A DNA stretch of 64,000 nucleotides from Paramyrothecium sp. XJ0827 (taxonomy: Eukaryota; Ascomycota; Sordariomycetes; Hypocreales; Stachybotryaceae), in NCBI GenBank assembly GCA_020881915.1, contig JAJFPB010000001.1, forward strand, positions 1,364,001-1,428,000. Direction: 5' to 3'. The notes under the pieces are model-generated. The model saw nothing but the letters and a program-made list of their open reading frames with translations, was not told the origin of the DNA and made no database searches. Made by a program: the position numbers and the translations under genes. Positions 1 to 12,380 of the stretch are shown one piece after another. How positions within the stretch are numbered: the stretch's first letter is position 1; each line of letters starts with the position of its first letter.

Positions 1-3000
1 AAAGCAAGCATGTGCACCGGGAGTACGTGGAAGCAGTGGGTGTTTCGGATATCTCTTGAGACGAATGCGCGAAGCCCGTCCTATGCGTACAGCACACGGC
101 GCAGAGGTGCGGGCGTCGAGGGTCGTCCGGGGTATTGGCGTAGGCGTACCTTTAGGCGTAGGCGTCTAGGTACCTGTGACTGGTGTGAAGAGAGGATGAC
201 GATGAGACATGCGGCCGCGGGCAGATGATGAGTAGATGCGGTGCCGTGCGAGCGGTAATGCCGTGATAAGGTTGGTGCGGCGCGTCGAGGGAAGGGAACT
301 GCGATACTACTCGGCGAGCAACGGGGAGGAGGAAAGGAGGAGGAGGAGGAAGAGAGGCGAAAAGGAAAATGGTGACGGAGGCAAGACGTAGGCGTATGGG
401 CGGCGTGCCAGAGGCTGACCCTATCTTACATGTACGGGATGGATTGGATGGGATGTACGTACGGATACTTTAGGGAAGGCACAGACGAAGACATGCATTT
501 GGCTCTTTCCCAAACCTTACGGGCATAGCAGAGGCAGCTAAGGTACCCTGCCTCTCCTTCCAAGGTGCCCGTTAGATCAGGTACCTGCTTCTGGGTACAG
601 ACTTCGCGCGCGGATGGTGTAGCTTCCCTGCCATGCCTTTTGCAGTATCTCAAGTCAGTGGGTGACCTGGCGTCCGTCCGATATACGGCCTCATACGGTA
701 GCCACAAACTGCTGTCTGAATTGGCAACTGACATTGGTGAAGAGGGGGGGGAAGGACGCCTCCGGGGTCAATGGAGCAATGAGATCGAGGCCCCAGCACC
801 ACTAAAAGCCCAGTAGACGCAAGGGGCGGGCACACCAAAAGCGACGAAAGAGGAGACGAGGGATGAAGCTATGGGCAGCTGAATGCGCTAGGCGGGTGGA
901 AGATTTGAGCAAGTCGAGGTACCCCTTACCTTTGGTGTGCGCCAGGTACAACTTACCGGGCGGCCAGGAATAAAAGAAAAAGGGCACTAGGGAACTGGAA
1001 CCATGGCATGGGTGTGCGGCACCCGTGAGTTGGGCAAGCCTTGTGAAGCATTCTAGTGTGCAGCGGCCTGCTAGAAGCACGCCAAGCGGTGGCGAAGTAT
1101 CCGCAAGGTACAGAAGGCAACCATGAGGGTCCTGGGCTGCCCGGGAGGGGGTCAACGTCAGGCACGGCCAGGTACCTCCCATGGCTGGCTGTGATTAACC
1201 TGTGCCTCCCCTTCCCCCCCTTTTAAGGTACAGTAGAAGAGCCGGGCCTGGTCAAGGGAAGCGGGGCACTGACAGAGGGGCGCTTCCGGGTACCTGCGAA
1301 TCTTACCGTTCTGGGAGCGTGCGCTGGTACCTGCCGCATCTCAAGTCAGGCATGGCTCCGTTCCGTCACCAACGGAGCATTACACCTGGGCGAGCCATCT
1401 TAACACTGCGTTTGCTTTGCATTGCATGGCAGAAACCTTCCCCCCTCCGCAGATGCAGCATAGATACGCTTTTGTCCCCTAGACGCACCCGGCCAAAGCT
1501 TGCTTCTCCCCATTCACCCGCCTGCTTTGCCGCATTGCACGCACCGTCCTCGCTTCGAGCCGACGTGCACAACTCATGGCTTTTGTCGGCCGATGGCAGA
1601 AGGTTGGCCGGTTCGCCAGCCAGTCCTCCCGTTCGCCAGCCAAGAAAGGCCCAGTCCTGCCCACCCAAACTCGTCCCAACATGGCTCTTCGCTTTTCTCG
1701 TGGTGGCTGGCCTGGAGCGGCACCTCGGTCGAATTTGGATTTCGGGCCTGTCAGATCAGACTCTGAAACGAAAGATGGTCCCAGGAGGATCAGCGACTGA
1801 GGGCGATCCAATGACCCTCGAAGCCAGCCTACAATCACTAGCCCCGAAGCTGCCAGCCAACAAACCTACGCCAGGGGAAGGGTGGGCCATCGTACAACAT
1901 TTGCTACAGCAGCTTTCGTTTTCCGTCCACTCCATCAGCGCCGTTCGGCAGCGTCGCAAGACGCAAGCAACGCAACGAAGCGCAACCCAACCCCACCCCA
2001 GCCTCAAAGCCAGACAAATCCCATGGCTTGGAGGTTGGACGCCCGTGCGAGCATAGTGGAGGGAGGGTCCCACAGCGGAGGCGTACAGGGGGGAGCTTGC
2101 AAAAGCATGATGGACGCAAGGTACAGGTCATCTGCCCTCGAATCTCATGGTGGAGTGGAGGTCCTGGGAGGGCCATGCGGAGGCCATGGGTGGTGCGGGC
2201 CCACTGAATCGGCTTACCACACTGGCCCATTGTTGGTCCTCCACTTGGGGTGGTCCCAGGTTCGGCGAGACGATGAGCGCCTCATCCCCGCTACTCCCGC
2301 CCCCCGTGCCAGCGCCGTCCTCCTAGCTAGCCCTCCACCCGCCTCGAATTTCCAGCCGATGATACTTGGCGAGCAGCACTCGATCTACTCTGTAGTTGCG
2401 TAATGTGGACAGAACAGCCACATCCATCCACGGTGATTCACTTTATTCGGTTGAATGCATGGGTTGGAGGGCTGTCGCGACCTCACTGCCTGCAGTTGTC
2501 GCATGTAAGTAAGCTGCGTTGTACGATCCTACAATGATAATAGCCGGCGGCCATCCACTGCATCACCACCAAACTCTTATCATCCTACCGCAAGGTAGTT
2601 AATATGGCCTCCCCTGGCAGTCCAGAGCGCCCATTCGCAATACCAAGGCCTGGACTTTCACTAACAAGTAGTCTCCGACTGGCATTGCATAGTCCGGCTC
2701 TGGGAGAGAAGCCAACAGACCTTTGACAGAGGCCGAAGTTTATTGTCGCTGCGCAAAGCCATTAGATGCTCCTTGTCCATTATGGTTTCCTCATCCATTG
2801 TTTTCGTTTGCCACTGCGACCAGTGCACACCCTTCAATTAGCTATTGGGGTTATTCGACAAACGACGAACTGCAACCACCTGCTGGCATCTAACGTTAGA
2901 TCTTGCCGAGTGGGTGAGGTTACATCAACCACACTCCAGTCTCGTGGTTTCAAAAAGAGCACCCTACAAGCTTGCTGAAGGCTGGGAAGCCGCTGAATCT

Positions 3001-6000
3001 AGGGTTCAGTCCGCGCCAAACTCTGATTGAAAACATCCAAGGTCTGACGTCGGCATCTCGCCGTCCCAGCAACGAAAAGCCCAATACATCTGTCAGAGCA
3101 AGAACAGATGCACTACTTGAGTCGAGCGCACGTGCGTTTCGCAGTTCGTGCCGACTTCTCAAGTCTCGAGTGCACCAGATGGGGTGATCAACGTGCTAGT
3201 TATAATACGTACGTAAGGGTTCATAATCCTTGGTCGCGAATCTGTGCTGCTACAGTACAGTGTCACTCTACTGCCTGCACCATTTAGCTTGGAGTTGACT
3301 GGCAAGCCCAGTCCCAGACCCCACAGGATCGCTCTAGCGTCCTCCGCCCTGGAGGAGAACCAGCAACTGTCACGCTTCTTCCGACGGGCGCTATCCCTCC
3401 CAACCCTTGAAGATGATCTGCAGAGACAAGGGGGGATTGACGCCGTCAATGACGTTTGCCACCGATACTTTGTGGCAGGAACGACGCTAGCATTCTCTAC
3501 ACCATCATCGTCCCTCCAGGATGACGGGACACCATGCGAATCACCATCAATACCGTTGATCGAATCGAGACGCAAGACGCCTTCAACGGTAGGGTCCACC
3601 GGGTGGCATGGAGGTTCCACGGCGAGAAACAAAACCCCGCTTGCGGCAAGAGCCTGATTTTTTACTTGTTTCACAATCCAGAGCCACCTTTATCAATCGG
3701 TGGGGTTATCCAGATGATCTACCTAGCATGCAGAGTATTGTCCACGTCCATTAAATGAGGCCAACGCAGAGAACGGAATGGTGGTTCCTGAATAGCTTCA
3801 CGGAGCAATAAGGTCCTTGAGGCAGCTCGATGCTGTGCTGTTGGAAAGAGGCTTTCCGAGATAGTCCTTGCAGAAGGTCATTTATCCTCGTGACACATCA
3901 CCTCGTGAATGCGACTGGTGCGGGAGGTCTCCGCAGCCCAACACGTCCTATTGCAGACTTCATTCGGTCTCGACGTGGGCAACCACATACATCCGCAGGC
4001 AGTCTTTTACCTGCGATCGCAAAATCTATCTGCTCTGTTCTCGATTTTTGCAACACGGGCTGCAACGCTGTCGGCTATCGCCAAAGAGCGCCAGGGTCCC
4101 AGTCAATTAGACCCAGCCTGGACGCCTTTACCTTGAACATGTTGGGCTACTCATGAGGCTGTGGTCCCAGTTGCCCGAGCCACGACCGTTCTCAACTAGT
4201 CGGTGCATGGCGACCATTCTTGCCTCCACCCATCCACCACGGTAGCGCAGCTATGCATCACACACAAGGTCAGATAGCAGCACCGCTCAGGGACTGTTGG
4301 AAGCGTGGCGTCGCCACAAAGATGCTGGTCCGCAAAAATGTGAGGTGGGCTAGGCGGTCCGTTTTTCGGCGCTCAATTCGACGACGATGGTAGTGGTCAG
4401 TAGGATATTTTTGGTTCAATAATCCATCCAAGCTTCTTGGCCGATGGGCCAATTCCAGCTCGCGCGCCTTAGAGTACTGGCAAAATAAAGAGGCATGTCA
4501 CGCCGTAGCTTTAGCCGCGAGTACTAAGAGCGACATAATAGTGGTGTCTGCTTTTCAAGCGCAGTACCATCGCAACGGCAACACTTTCTATTTGCGATGC
4601 GTTTTGACACTTGGCTTGCTCTCTTTTCGCCCATGAAAAGTGATTCTCCGAAGATGGCTGAGAACAAGACTCCAACAAGGCAACAAGGCAGCCAACGAAG
4701 CGTCCAAGTCACTACATGATGCCCTCTCTGAACCCCGGATCAGTGGCATGCATTCTCCTGGTGTCACATTGCTTAAACATTTACGCTTCTAAGGGAAGTT
4801 TTGGGATCTGGTGGCGGCTTCTGACGATCTGAGCGATGGGGTAAGAACTCTTGCAGTACTGCTTGGGCATATAGAGGTTCTGCCACGAAGGCTGCCGCAT
4901 CCCATGCCGATAATGGGTGGTAGGACAACCCCAAACACTCTCAAGTTAAGGGAAAGGCGTGAGAACTTCCCCCGAGACAATTATCATACATTACCACATT
5001 TGGACGGTCACTCTGCCTGTCAGTCTTCCTTCAAACCTAAAACGTCAGCAGCGCCTTGCTCTTGGCAGGATCAGCACTCAGCCCCTCCATGCTGCAGTTT
5101 CGTGTCTACTTACACGACTTGCCAAACTCGGCTCTTCATGTTTAATTGCCAGCTACCAAACAGCATCTTGCGCGACGGAACACAAAACACCTGGTTTCGC
5201 TTCGCAGGTCGAGTGTGCTGAATTCCAAATGGTGCCACATGAAAGGCAAGCCTTGTTAAAGCTGGACGATCACCCATCCCCTGGGTCCGCGTACCTCGAT
5301 TTTGCGGGCCCGAGATCTGAACCATGACGGCAGCTTGCTTCGCTGATCTGCAGATATTCTCGACTGTGCGCAAACCAGAGCCATGCCTAGGGTCGCAGAT
5401 CACTCAAGCAACACCACTATGGCCCGCCATCTCATCATTGGTGGCTCAAAATGTACCTGTGCTCACTGGACAATCCGGCAAACAACGATTTACTCGGGAC
5501 CGGAGTAGATGCCAATAATTTCAGTAACCGATCATCCCAGAGATTCGGATTAAGTCCAGCCATTACTTGTCTGACATCCCGCCACTGAGGTGCGTACACC
5601 TGTCAAAGATGTCAGGAGACTGTACCAGTACTCGCGTATGATTAGTTGGTTGATGGTCGAAAAGACCTCGGGCCTGTATACCTGAGCAGATCGTGTCATG
5701 CTAATCAATTTGGGACTCGTGCTGCAAGGCACATCGCTGTACCCCAGCGGAGGACTGGAAAAAGGTAGGCTGGGAGTCGGTCACGCAAGAGCTCACCGCG
5801 CTCTACCACCAACCACGCCACTTCCCGTAACCTGGTCTTCACCAATCATTCTTAGTGCCGCCATATTATCTTGAGTTTGAATACACAGGACCAAGGAATA
5901 AAAATGGAGTCTTTGCAGAACTTAGACTCTATCGAGCCTGTCCCTGCTTAGCCGCCTCACTTTTCCCAACCCGTCCACCATTTGTGTATTTCTCCATGGC

Positions 6001-8388
6001 CGCTCCCCGCGCCGCGAGTACTACTTCGAACAGTCAACGTCTAACTGTCCTGCTAATCATCGCAAGGTGTACTTCGAGGTGGCGACCGTTCGGCCAGTTC
6101 CGCCTTTGTGGCCACATACCTTCACCGCTACTTTGCGCGGCCCCGTTCGATGTCTCTTGTCTCTTCCTTGCGAGTTCCACGGGCTGATTGTATAAGGGCT
6201 CCGTAAAGACAAGGTCGCATGACACCGGGCAGCGACTTGGATTCCGCAGCTGAGCCTTTCACACGCTGCATATCGAGAATGACTGAAAAGGCAAACTCTG
6301 TTTCTCATGCGTAATGCAGGTGTTTCAGCCGCCTCCTCTGGCGCACGCGTGCATCAAGAGAAGTCCGGGCTGTAGCAGCTTCGGAGAATTACTTTTTCTC
6401 AGGCACGCAATGTGCATGTGCCGGTCGCTGACCGCCTGGATCGCCCGTGCGCTCTGCTTTCAGCCTCTGTTGAGGCAGTGATGCTCCACCCTCCGACCGG
6501 TGCCCTCCATCTCGGCCGAGCATTCTCGTGCTTGTCGACGAGTACAGAGTAGTGCGCGGGAAAGAGATTCCTTGCCAGTGCGGCAGCCAAGCCACTCACT
6601 CGGAAGGACCGGGATGACACGTAAGCGCCGTAGGAGAATTGTCAATGTCGAACGCTACGTTCGGGGGCTATTGTGGGATCACTGGTCCCTTCTGTCATTA
6701 CTGTCAACCCGACCAAGCAAGCCTGTGAGCTGGATCAGTATGGAAGGACAGGCGTCAGCATGCGATGCTTCCTAGGCTTGTGACACGCCGCTGTAGCTAG
6801 CACGGGCGGTTTCTGCACACGATTTACGGGCCTTGTATTACTTTGCCATACCTGTGCTGCCATGCCAGCTCAGCCATTTTCTTTCGTCTCTGATCCAAGC
6901 CACGTAAACCCTGGAACCAACAATACGATCACGCCCGAGACGCCCTAGAGTCCTGTCATACCTGCCGTAGCCTTGCATTGGCTTCCCAATCTGGGGTTTC
7001 GCCTGCGTGCCTTGCAGGCAGATGCAGTGGGGAGACCATGCGGACCCTGGGAGTTCCGGTCCAACCCTTGCAGGACGCCCACCCCCCAAGTTGTGCAGTC
7101 AGAGCTCAGGGATCTCCCTGTGGGAATTTGTTTCTGAATTTGTTTCTGTGATATGTGACCAAGGGCCACGTTTTTTTTATATATATCTTTTCTTCTTTTC
7201 TTTCTTGTTTTCTTTACTAGGCGCAGATCTGAATCAGCAGAGCCTTGTCTGACTCGTGTCGCTCACCGCTTTCCAGGGCGTAGCTGGCCTCGTGTTCTGA
7301 CACATTGGTGGGAGCCGGAGGCGACAACTTCGGACGACACGGGTATCGGCTATTTGCTATTTACACGACCAGCCGGTGACCAGGGGGGCAAGATCGTAGG
7401 GATTCGTCTTCTACTAGCGTCCTTCACGAATTCTATAAAACCATTTTGAGTCTTTAATGAGAAGCTTCGATATTTAGATGATTTTATTACCATTTGACTC
7501 GCAACGCTTTGTTCAAGTCTGTCGTCTCGTATAGAGGCTGCGGGACTTCACTGCAGAACACAAAGAATGGGGAGCAGTGACAGGCCGGCGATCAACCACA
7601 TGTCTGTCTGCTTGTGAATCCGTGATACAGTCAATGCGCTGTTCAATTGGCCCAACAAAGCCTCAGTAGAGCCGTACGTGAGCCTTGTCATATACCCCAG
7701 CTTCGAAACCCTCAGACAAATTCGTCTTGATGCATGCTGCTTGGGTCAACTTCCGACTCGAATTGGACGTGCATGGACGGCGTTCAAGCACCCGGTAAAG
7801 CTCTGCCATTCACTGAATATTAAGAGCGTCGGGTGCAATCACTACATGTCCGAGGGCAGTACCTTTGTAGCCTACGATGAAGACTTAAAGCAAGTATAGT
7901 GATCTTCTGTTTCTTCGTATTTCTCCTTAATTCACCGTCACTACCGATGGCACAATCTCGCGTACGATGATGGAAAGAACATGGAACATCAATCGCATAT
8001 CATTGCATATATGCTAAGTCTAATCATCTGCCATCATAAAAATGCATCGTTAACCCCCCCCTCTCTCTCACCTATCTTTCCAAAACTGTAATCCTACGGG
8101 GAGACTTCCCAGCGAGAGGATGCGACGGCTTTCTGTATCATTAATTCAATGCGCAGTATAACGAGCGCAGGACAACCGGACATCGTAAAGACATGTTTCC
8201 GGCAGGTTAAAGTGGTATGTACATGAATCTGGGTATGGCGGCTACTTCAGTTGCCGACATGATAGAATACATTTATCTGGGTGGGACCGTAAACACGAAC
8301 ACCTCCAGCACATGTATGCGTAAGAGATTGCTCGGAATATCGAAGCGACTGAGAAGCATTGGGCGCTTTTCAAGGATCTCTTCTCCCT
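1..8388. other. Long gene-free stretch, left edge
   Basis: I see no gene here that I can support. The first 2.4 kb are GC-rich and carry many GGTAC(C) motifs, which suggests a promoter or long upstream region. The longest open frame (1202-2056, +, 284 codons) is Pro/Ser/Arg-rich, resembles nothing I know and overlaps equally open frames on the other strand. From about 2.4 kb on, the composition is mixed, with a T/C-rich low-complexity tract near 7171-7220 and short T- or C-runs near 8050-8080. The last 200 bases are the 3' flank of the DUF2434 gene. A lineage-specific gene or a non-coding RNA could still hide here; expression data would decide. Confidence 0.5.
160..2130. promoter_or_regulatory. 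Cluster of GGTAC(C) motifs
   Basis: At least ten copies of AGGTACCT, AGGTACCC, AGGTACA or close forms occur, for example near 168, 541, 579, 917, 944, 1105, 1170, 1226, 1288, 1325 and 2119. The same motif recurs near 10767, 10920, 25583, 34045, 56834, 56941 and 57180, mostly upstream of genes. The full form AGGTACCT is palindromic, so it fits a dimeric DNA-binding protein. A binding role is inference. Confidence 0.35.
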
Positions 8389-10173
8389 TTAGATGTCCAG
8401 CATGCTTCGCACCTGCTGCGGCTGGGCGTTGCCGACAGAGCCGTTGGTTGATGAGCTCTCACGACGGTTGGCCCTCATGCGACCACGTTCCTCGTCACTG
8501 TACGGCGGCGGCGCGGGCCCGTCCTCTTGCAACCAGCGGACGCGTTCGGCGAAGGTTTGGGCAGAATGGTTAGGGATAATGCTCGTGCCCGTCTGAGTCT
8601 GACCAGGGGTGGCAGGCTCGTCGGCACGGTCGTCAGTGAGGTAGGAAGGAGGGCGGTGTTCGGAGTCTTCCCTGTGCAGGTGAGCAGTGCGAGCGCCGGC
8701 TCTATCAACGCGTGGGTTGTTCTGGTTCCGGGGGTTCAGGGGGCTTAGTTCGAAACCGTCGTCGTGGATGGCAGCCTCAAGAGCTTCCATTCTCGCATCC
8801 CGTTCAGCATCGGTTTCGACTCTGCGACCAATACCTCTTTCAGTTCCAACTTCGTTGACGTTGCGGAGAATCTTGTCGCGCAAGCTTAGAAGGTGGTCGC
8901 CCCTAACGCGAGCCCACCAAGCAGGCTTGTGCACGAGACCCAACTCGCGATCGAGCAGCTCTCCACGCTCGCGGCGCTGTCGAAGAAGCTCTTTGTCCTC
9001 GTTGGGGGCGAAAAAGCCATAGGCTATCTGAATGTAGAGGATGAGCAGCGACGGTCCGTATCCCCAGCCGTAGATGACAGGAACCACTCCGTCAAAGCGC
9101 ATGATCGAGTACTCCCATTCCCAGGAGATGAAGGCTTGGTAGCCAATAGTTCCGAGGGACAGAATGATGATGGCCAGTAGCCTGAGGGGTACGGCGCGAA
9201 TGTAGTCGAAAGGCTTACGGAAGAAACCACTGCGAGGCTCCTTGTACCATTTGATGGAGTGCCAAAGGGAAAAGAGGATTGTCAACCAGGCGACGAAAAG
9301 GCAGAATGCTGCAGCCTTGAAGCGGGGACTGAGTGCATTGGGAATAGCGATTTCTCGAATCTGTCTTTCGTCCGACTGCGCTTTAAGGTAGTTCCAGTTC
9401 CTTGGGACGACGAGGAAGAAATTCTAAAGCAGGGGTTAACAAAGCTTGAACGGGGTCCGGTGGAAATAATCTTGACATACCAGCCAGTTCCAGAAGTAGA
9501 AGATCAACGGCAGCCAGAACTCGACTTGGGAGCGGCGGTCATCCTGCTGGTAGACGAATGGGTTGGGATCCACATATTGCCTTTCCTGCCAGCTGCCCCA
9601 ATGCCTCACGGCTTCCCAAACCAGGGCCACCGTGCCGTTACAGATGAGGAACCAAAAGAAGACGGTGACAATGATGGGTAGTTCTTGCAGGTAGTATCGG
9701 TCGACGTCGACGTTGACTAGAAGACTGATGAGGGCAGCGCCGCAGATGAAGCAACCCCAGTACCACTGCCATCGGCGGCCGATGGGGTAAAATCGCCGGT
9801 CGACTGGCAGATACAGGCGCCCGTGCTTGGCGAGGGCCGTTAGAATGAGGACAAGTGCAACACCGAAGGCGACGGCCATTCCAATGCCAGTGTTCCCGCG
9901 GACGCCGATGTTGTGGACAGCGGTCCAGCATTTCGTTGCGTTGACCCAGGTGCCGTTCTCCTCGAGAACAGCGGGCCCGATGTAGGGCATGTAGGTAAGA
10001 TAGCAACGAGAACCATTGGAGACGGTGAAGTTGTTATAGTAGGTGTAGTTCCAATGCTTCAGGGTGGTGAGGTTGAAGTGCTGGCCGGATGCGAATTCAG
10101 TGTCGGAAGCATTGTCGCCCTTGGGGAAGTCCATAAGCTGCCGGGCCTGGAGAAGGTCTTCCCAAGCACCCAT
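8389..10173 (-). CDS. DUF2434 multi-pass membrane protein
   Basis: The gene encodes a predicted 575-residue integral membrane protein with two exons (10173-9481 and 9423-8389) and a 57-bp intron 9424-9480 (GTATGT donor, TTTAG acceptor, phase 0). Residues 1-85 carry several possible N-glycosylation sites (NAS, NYT, NFT, NGS, NGT, NAT), so this part probably faces the lumen or outside. About seven hydrophobic segments follow. The tail from about residue 380 is polar and disordered, with two PPxY motifs (PPSY, PPPY) of the type bound by WW domains of Rsp5/NEDD4 ubiquitin ligases. The pattern matches the fungal family DUF2434, whose function is unknown to me. Plasma membrane or vacuolar location and ubiquitin-driven turnover are inferences. 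Several GGTAC motifs lie 0.6-0.75 kb upstream. Confidence 0.8.
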
Positions 10174-12380
10174 GATTGCGGCGGACGGGACTTATCGAGT
10201 GAAGGTCCTGGCTGTGCTTAAGCTGAGGTTCATGCAACCAGGTGGTTGATTGATTGTGAATGGTCGGTCGATCGCTCGGTCGGCTCGTCAGGTGGATGTC
10301 TTCGGATCGAGGCAACGATGAACGATGCAACGGGGTGCCAGATCAGGAGCAAATGCAAAGCAGGGAGCAGCAAACGCGTCGTCGTGGCTGGCCCGGTGAT
10401 CGAGACGAAAGATGTCAAGGGATGAGTGATTATCTTCAACCCGACCGTTGGTCTACCACATGGTCGAAGAGCAGGGTGGACGGGGACAATGAGGACTCGG
10501 AGAAGCCTGCGCTCAGACAGCAGAAGGCAGCCGATGCGAGAAAAACTCAGCGAGCAACCTCGGGGTCATTAGGGACGGAGGGGCGGGATTCGCGGATGGC
10601 CGGGCGAGAAACAAATTTCTGGAAATCGGGCCTGGCCTGGGATGGGGATGAGACGGGACTGGCTGGAGCGGGTTGGGTGTGGAGATGTTTTTAGCGCAGC
10701 ATCAACTGCAGGAAACTGTGGGTGAATGCCGGGACAGCCGTAACATGTCATGGCCAATCAGAAGTACCTGTACCTAATCCCGCGGCCGCCCCGGAGCCGC
10801 CTGGCCTGTCACTACTCAACGCAAGCCATAGCGAAGGGCCAAGCATTGAGGCGTCCGGGCTGCTAGCAGGGTACATGCTCCACACGCATTGATCTTGTCT
10901 GCCAGAACGTCCAAATTGAGGTACAGGGAAACCGCAAAAACCCTCATAATTCTGTCCCTTCCGTGATTTCCCATGGGGCTCTCCCACACACACACACCCT
11001 TTCGGCAGAACATCCGGGCCGGTGACCTCACCCTGCAGACCCGTCTTTACTGACTGAATGCGGAAATTTGTTTACGGGGCAATCCAACTTGCTCAGAGGT
11101 CAGCGTGTTGAGGCCAATGAAACGACTCGGAACTCGAGACTAGCGACTCTGGGGGTCCTGTTTGACAACCATGATCGATTAGCGAGTGTATTGGGCTGAG
11201 AGCCGATTAGGAAGGCTTCATGAACCTGTCGAAAAGAAGATCAATCCACTATCATGGCAAGTCCCATGCTAATCCTCATGATACCTGCAATGGTCCTGTC
11301 TTCAACCATTTCAATGCTCCTCTGGCCGTTATTCCAATAATCATGTTCTTAGTGGTTCGAGTATTGCTCAGCAGCCACTTTCATCTACGTTGACCGTGGT
11401 GTCTCTGTAGACGCTCGAGGAATACCTCCCACTCCTGAAGGTTGAACCGCGGAAATCAGCAGCTCCTGACAAACTGGATAATGCTAGGCACTACCTACGC
11501 TTTCCATCCATGGGTTTCATGCAGCAGTCAACTTATTGTGCATAGGACCAGGTCGTTTCATTTGATCTACACTTCCAAGGCATGCGTTGATCCGAATAAG
11601 GAGAGCCTGGCAATACAGGTGAGTGTATCTTGATGCACTGGAAGTGATGCATAAACAGGGTGCTCTTACAGCCCGGTTATCACATAACTTCCTTTTCAAG
11701 GTATTCAAAGTATTCAAGTTTTAAGTTTTAAGTTTTTTTCACTTTCTTTTGTATCGGGACGCTTCTATATTCATGTGGCTTAGTTTATACCGCGGCATAA
11801 ACTCTAGGAAAGAGAACGATGTAACTGCGTACCGCCTCAATACGAGAAATTTAGAGATTCGTTATCACTCAATTTCTCTGTAGACGCGATTGACCCATTC
11901 GGTTAACGTCCTTTGACGTTCTGGGTACTGCTTTTCGCTCCGTTCTCTTCAACTCTTTGTAGAAAGCTGCCAACGAGAGCTGGCTTGTGCACGTACTGAT
12001 TGTTATGTACAGGAGTTTTGATAGCTTCCTCATAATCCTCACATATCTGTGACTGTAACAGGTGGATAGCTACATGCAATGAGTCATTTCAGATTGGGGT
12101 TTCTGCAGCTGAATTGCAAGCTGTGCAGCATAACATGCCGTTGCGCGTGTCAGTTTATCCCTGTCAGCCGTTTTCATCCTAATTTTTTCAGCTGAGTTAC
12201 CAGCTAAATACCATCTCGTATTTGTAAGAAAATTACTTCTCGTGATCAAATTATATCAAAACTTGGGTTCTTGCAATTGAGCTGGGCCTTGGGGAGTGAA
12301 CTCTTCCTCTCTAGCAACATGCCCATGCTTTTCACATAGGCTATATCCACTTCAGACAACCTACAAAAGTTTCCCCCAGA
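10174..12380. other. Intergenic, promoter of DUF2434 gene
   Basis: No supportable gene. The part next to the DUF2434 start is GC-rich and holds GGTAC motifs near 10767 and 10920 and a CA-repeat near 10987-10997. From about 11,050 the composition drops toward A/T with short repeats of AAGTTTT near 11720-11735. This fits the flank of the decayed HET gene that follows. Confidence 0.45.

Noticed and set aside
1202..2056. 284-codon open frame on +
   Set aside because: Pro/Ser/Arg-rich, no known domain, overlapped by open frames on the minus strand in a GC-rich region; chance is likely.
3159..3674. 171-codon frame (-) and 137-codon frame (+) in the left gene desert
   Set aside because: The two frames overlap on opposite strands and neither shows a recognisable motif, signal peptide or splice pattern.
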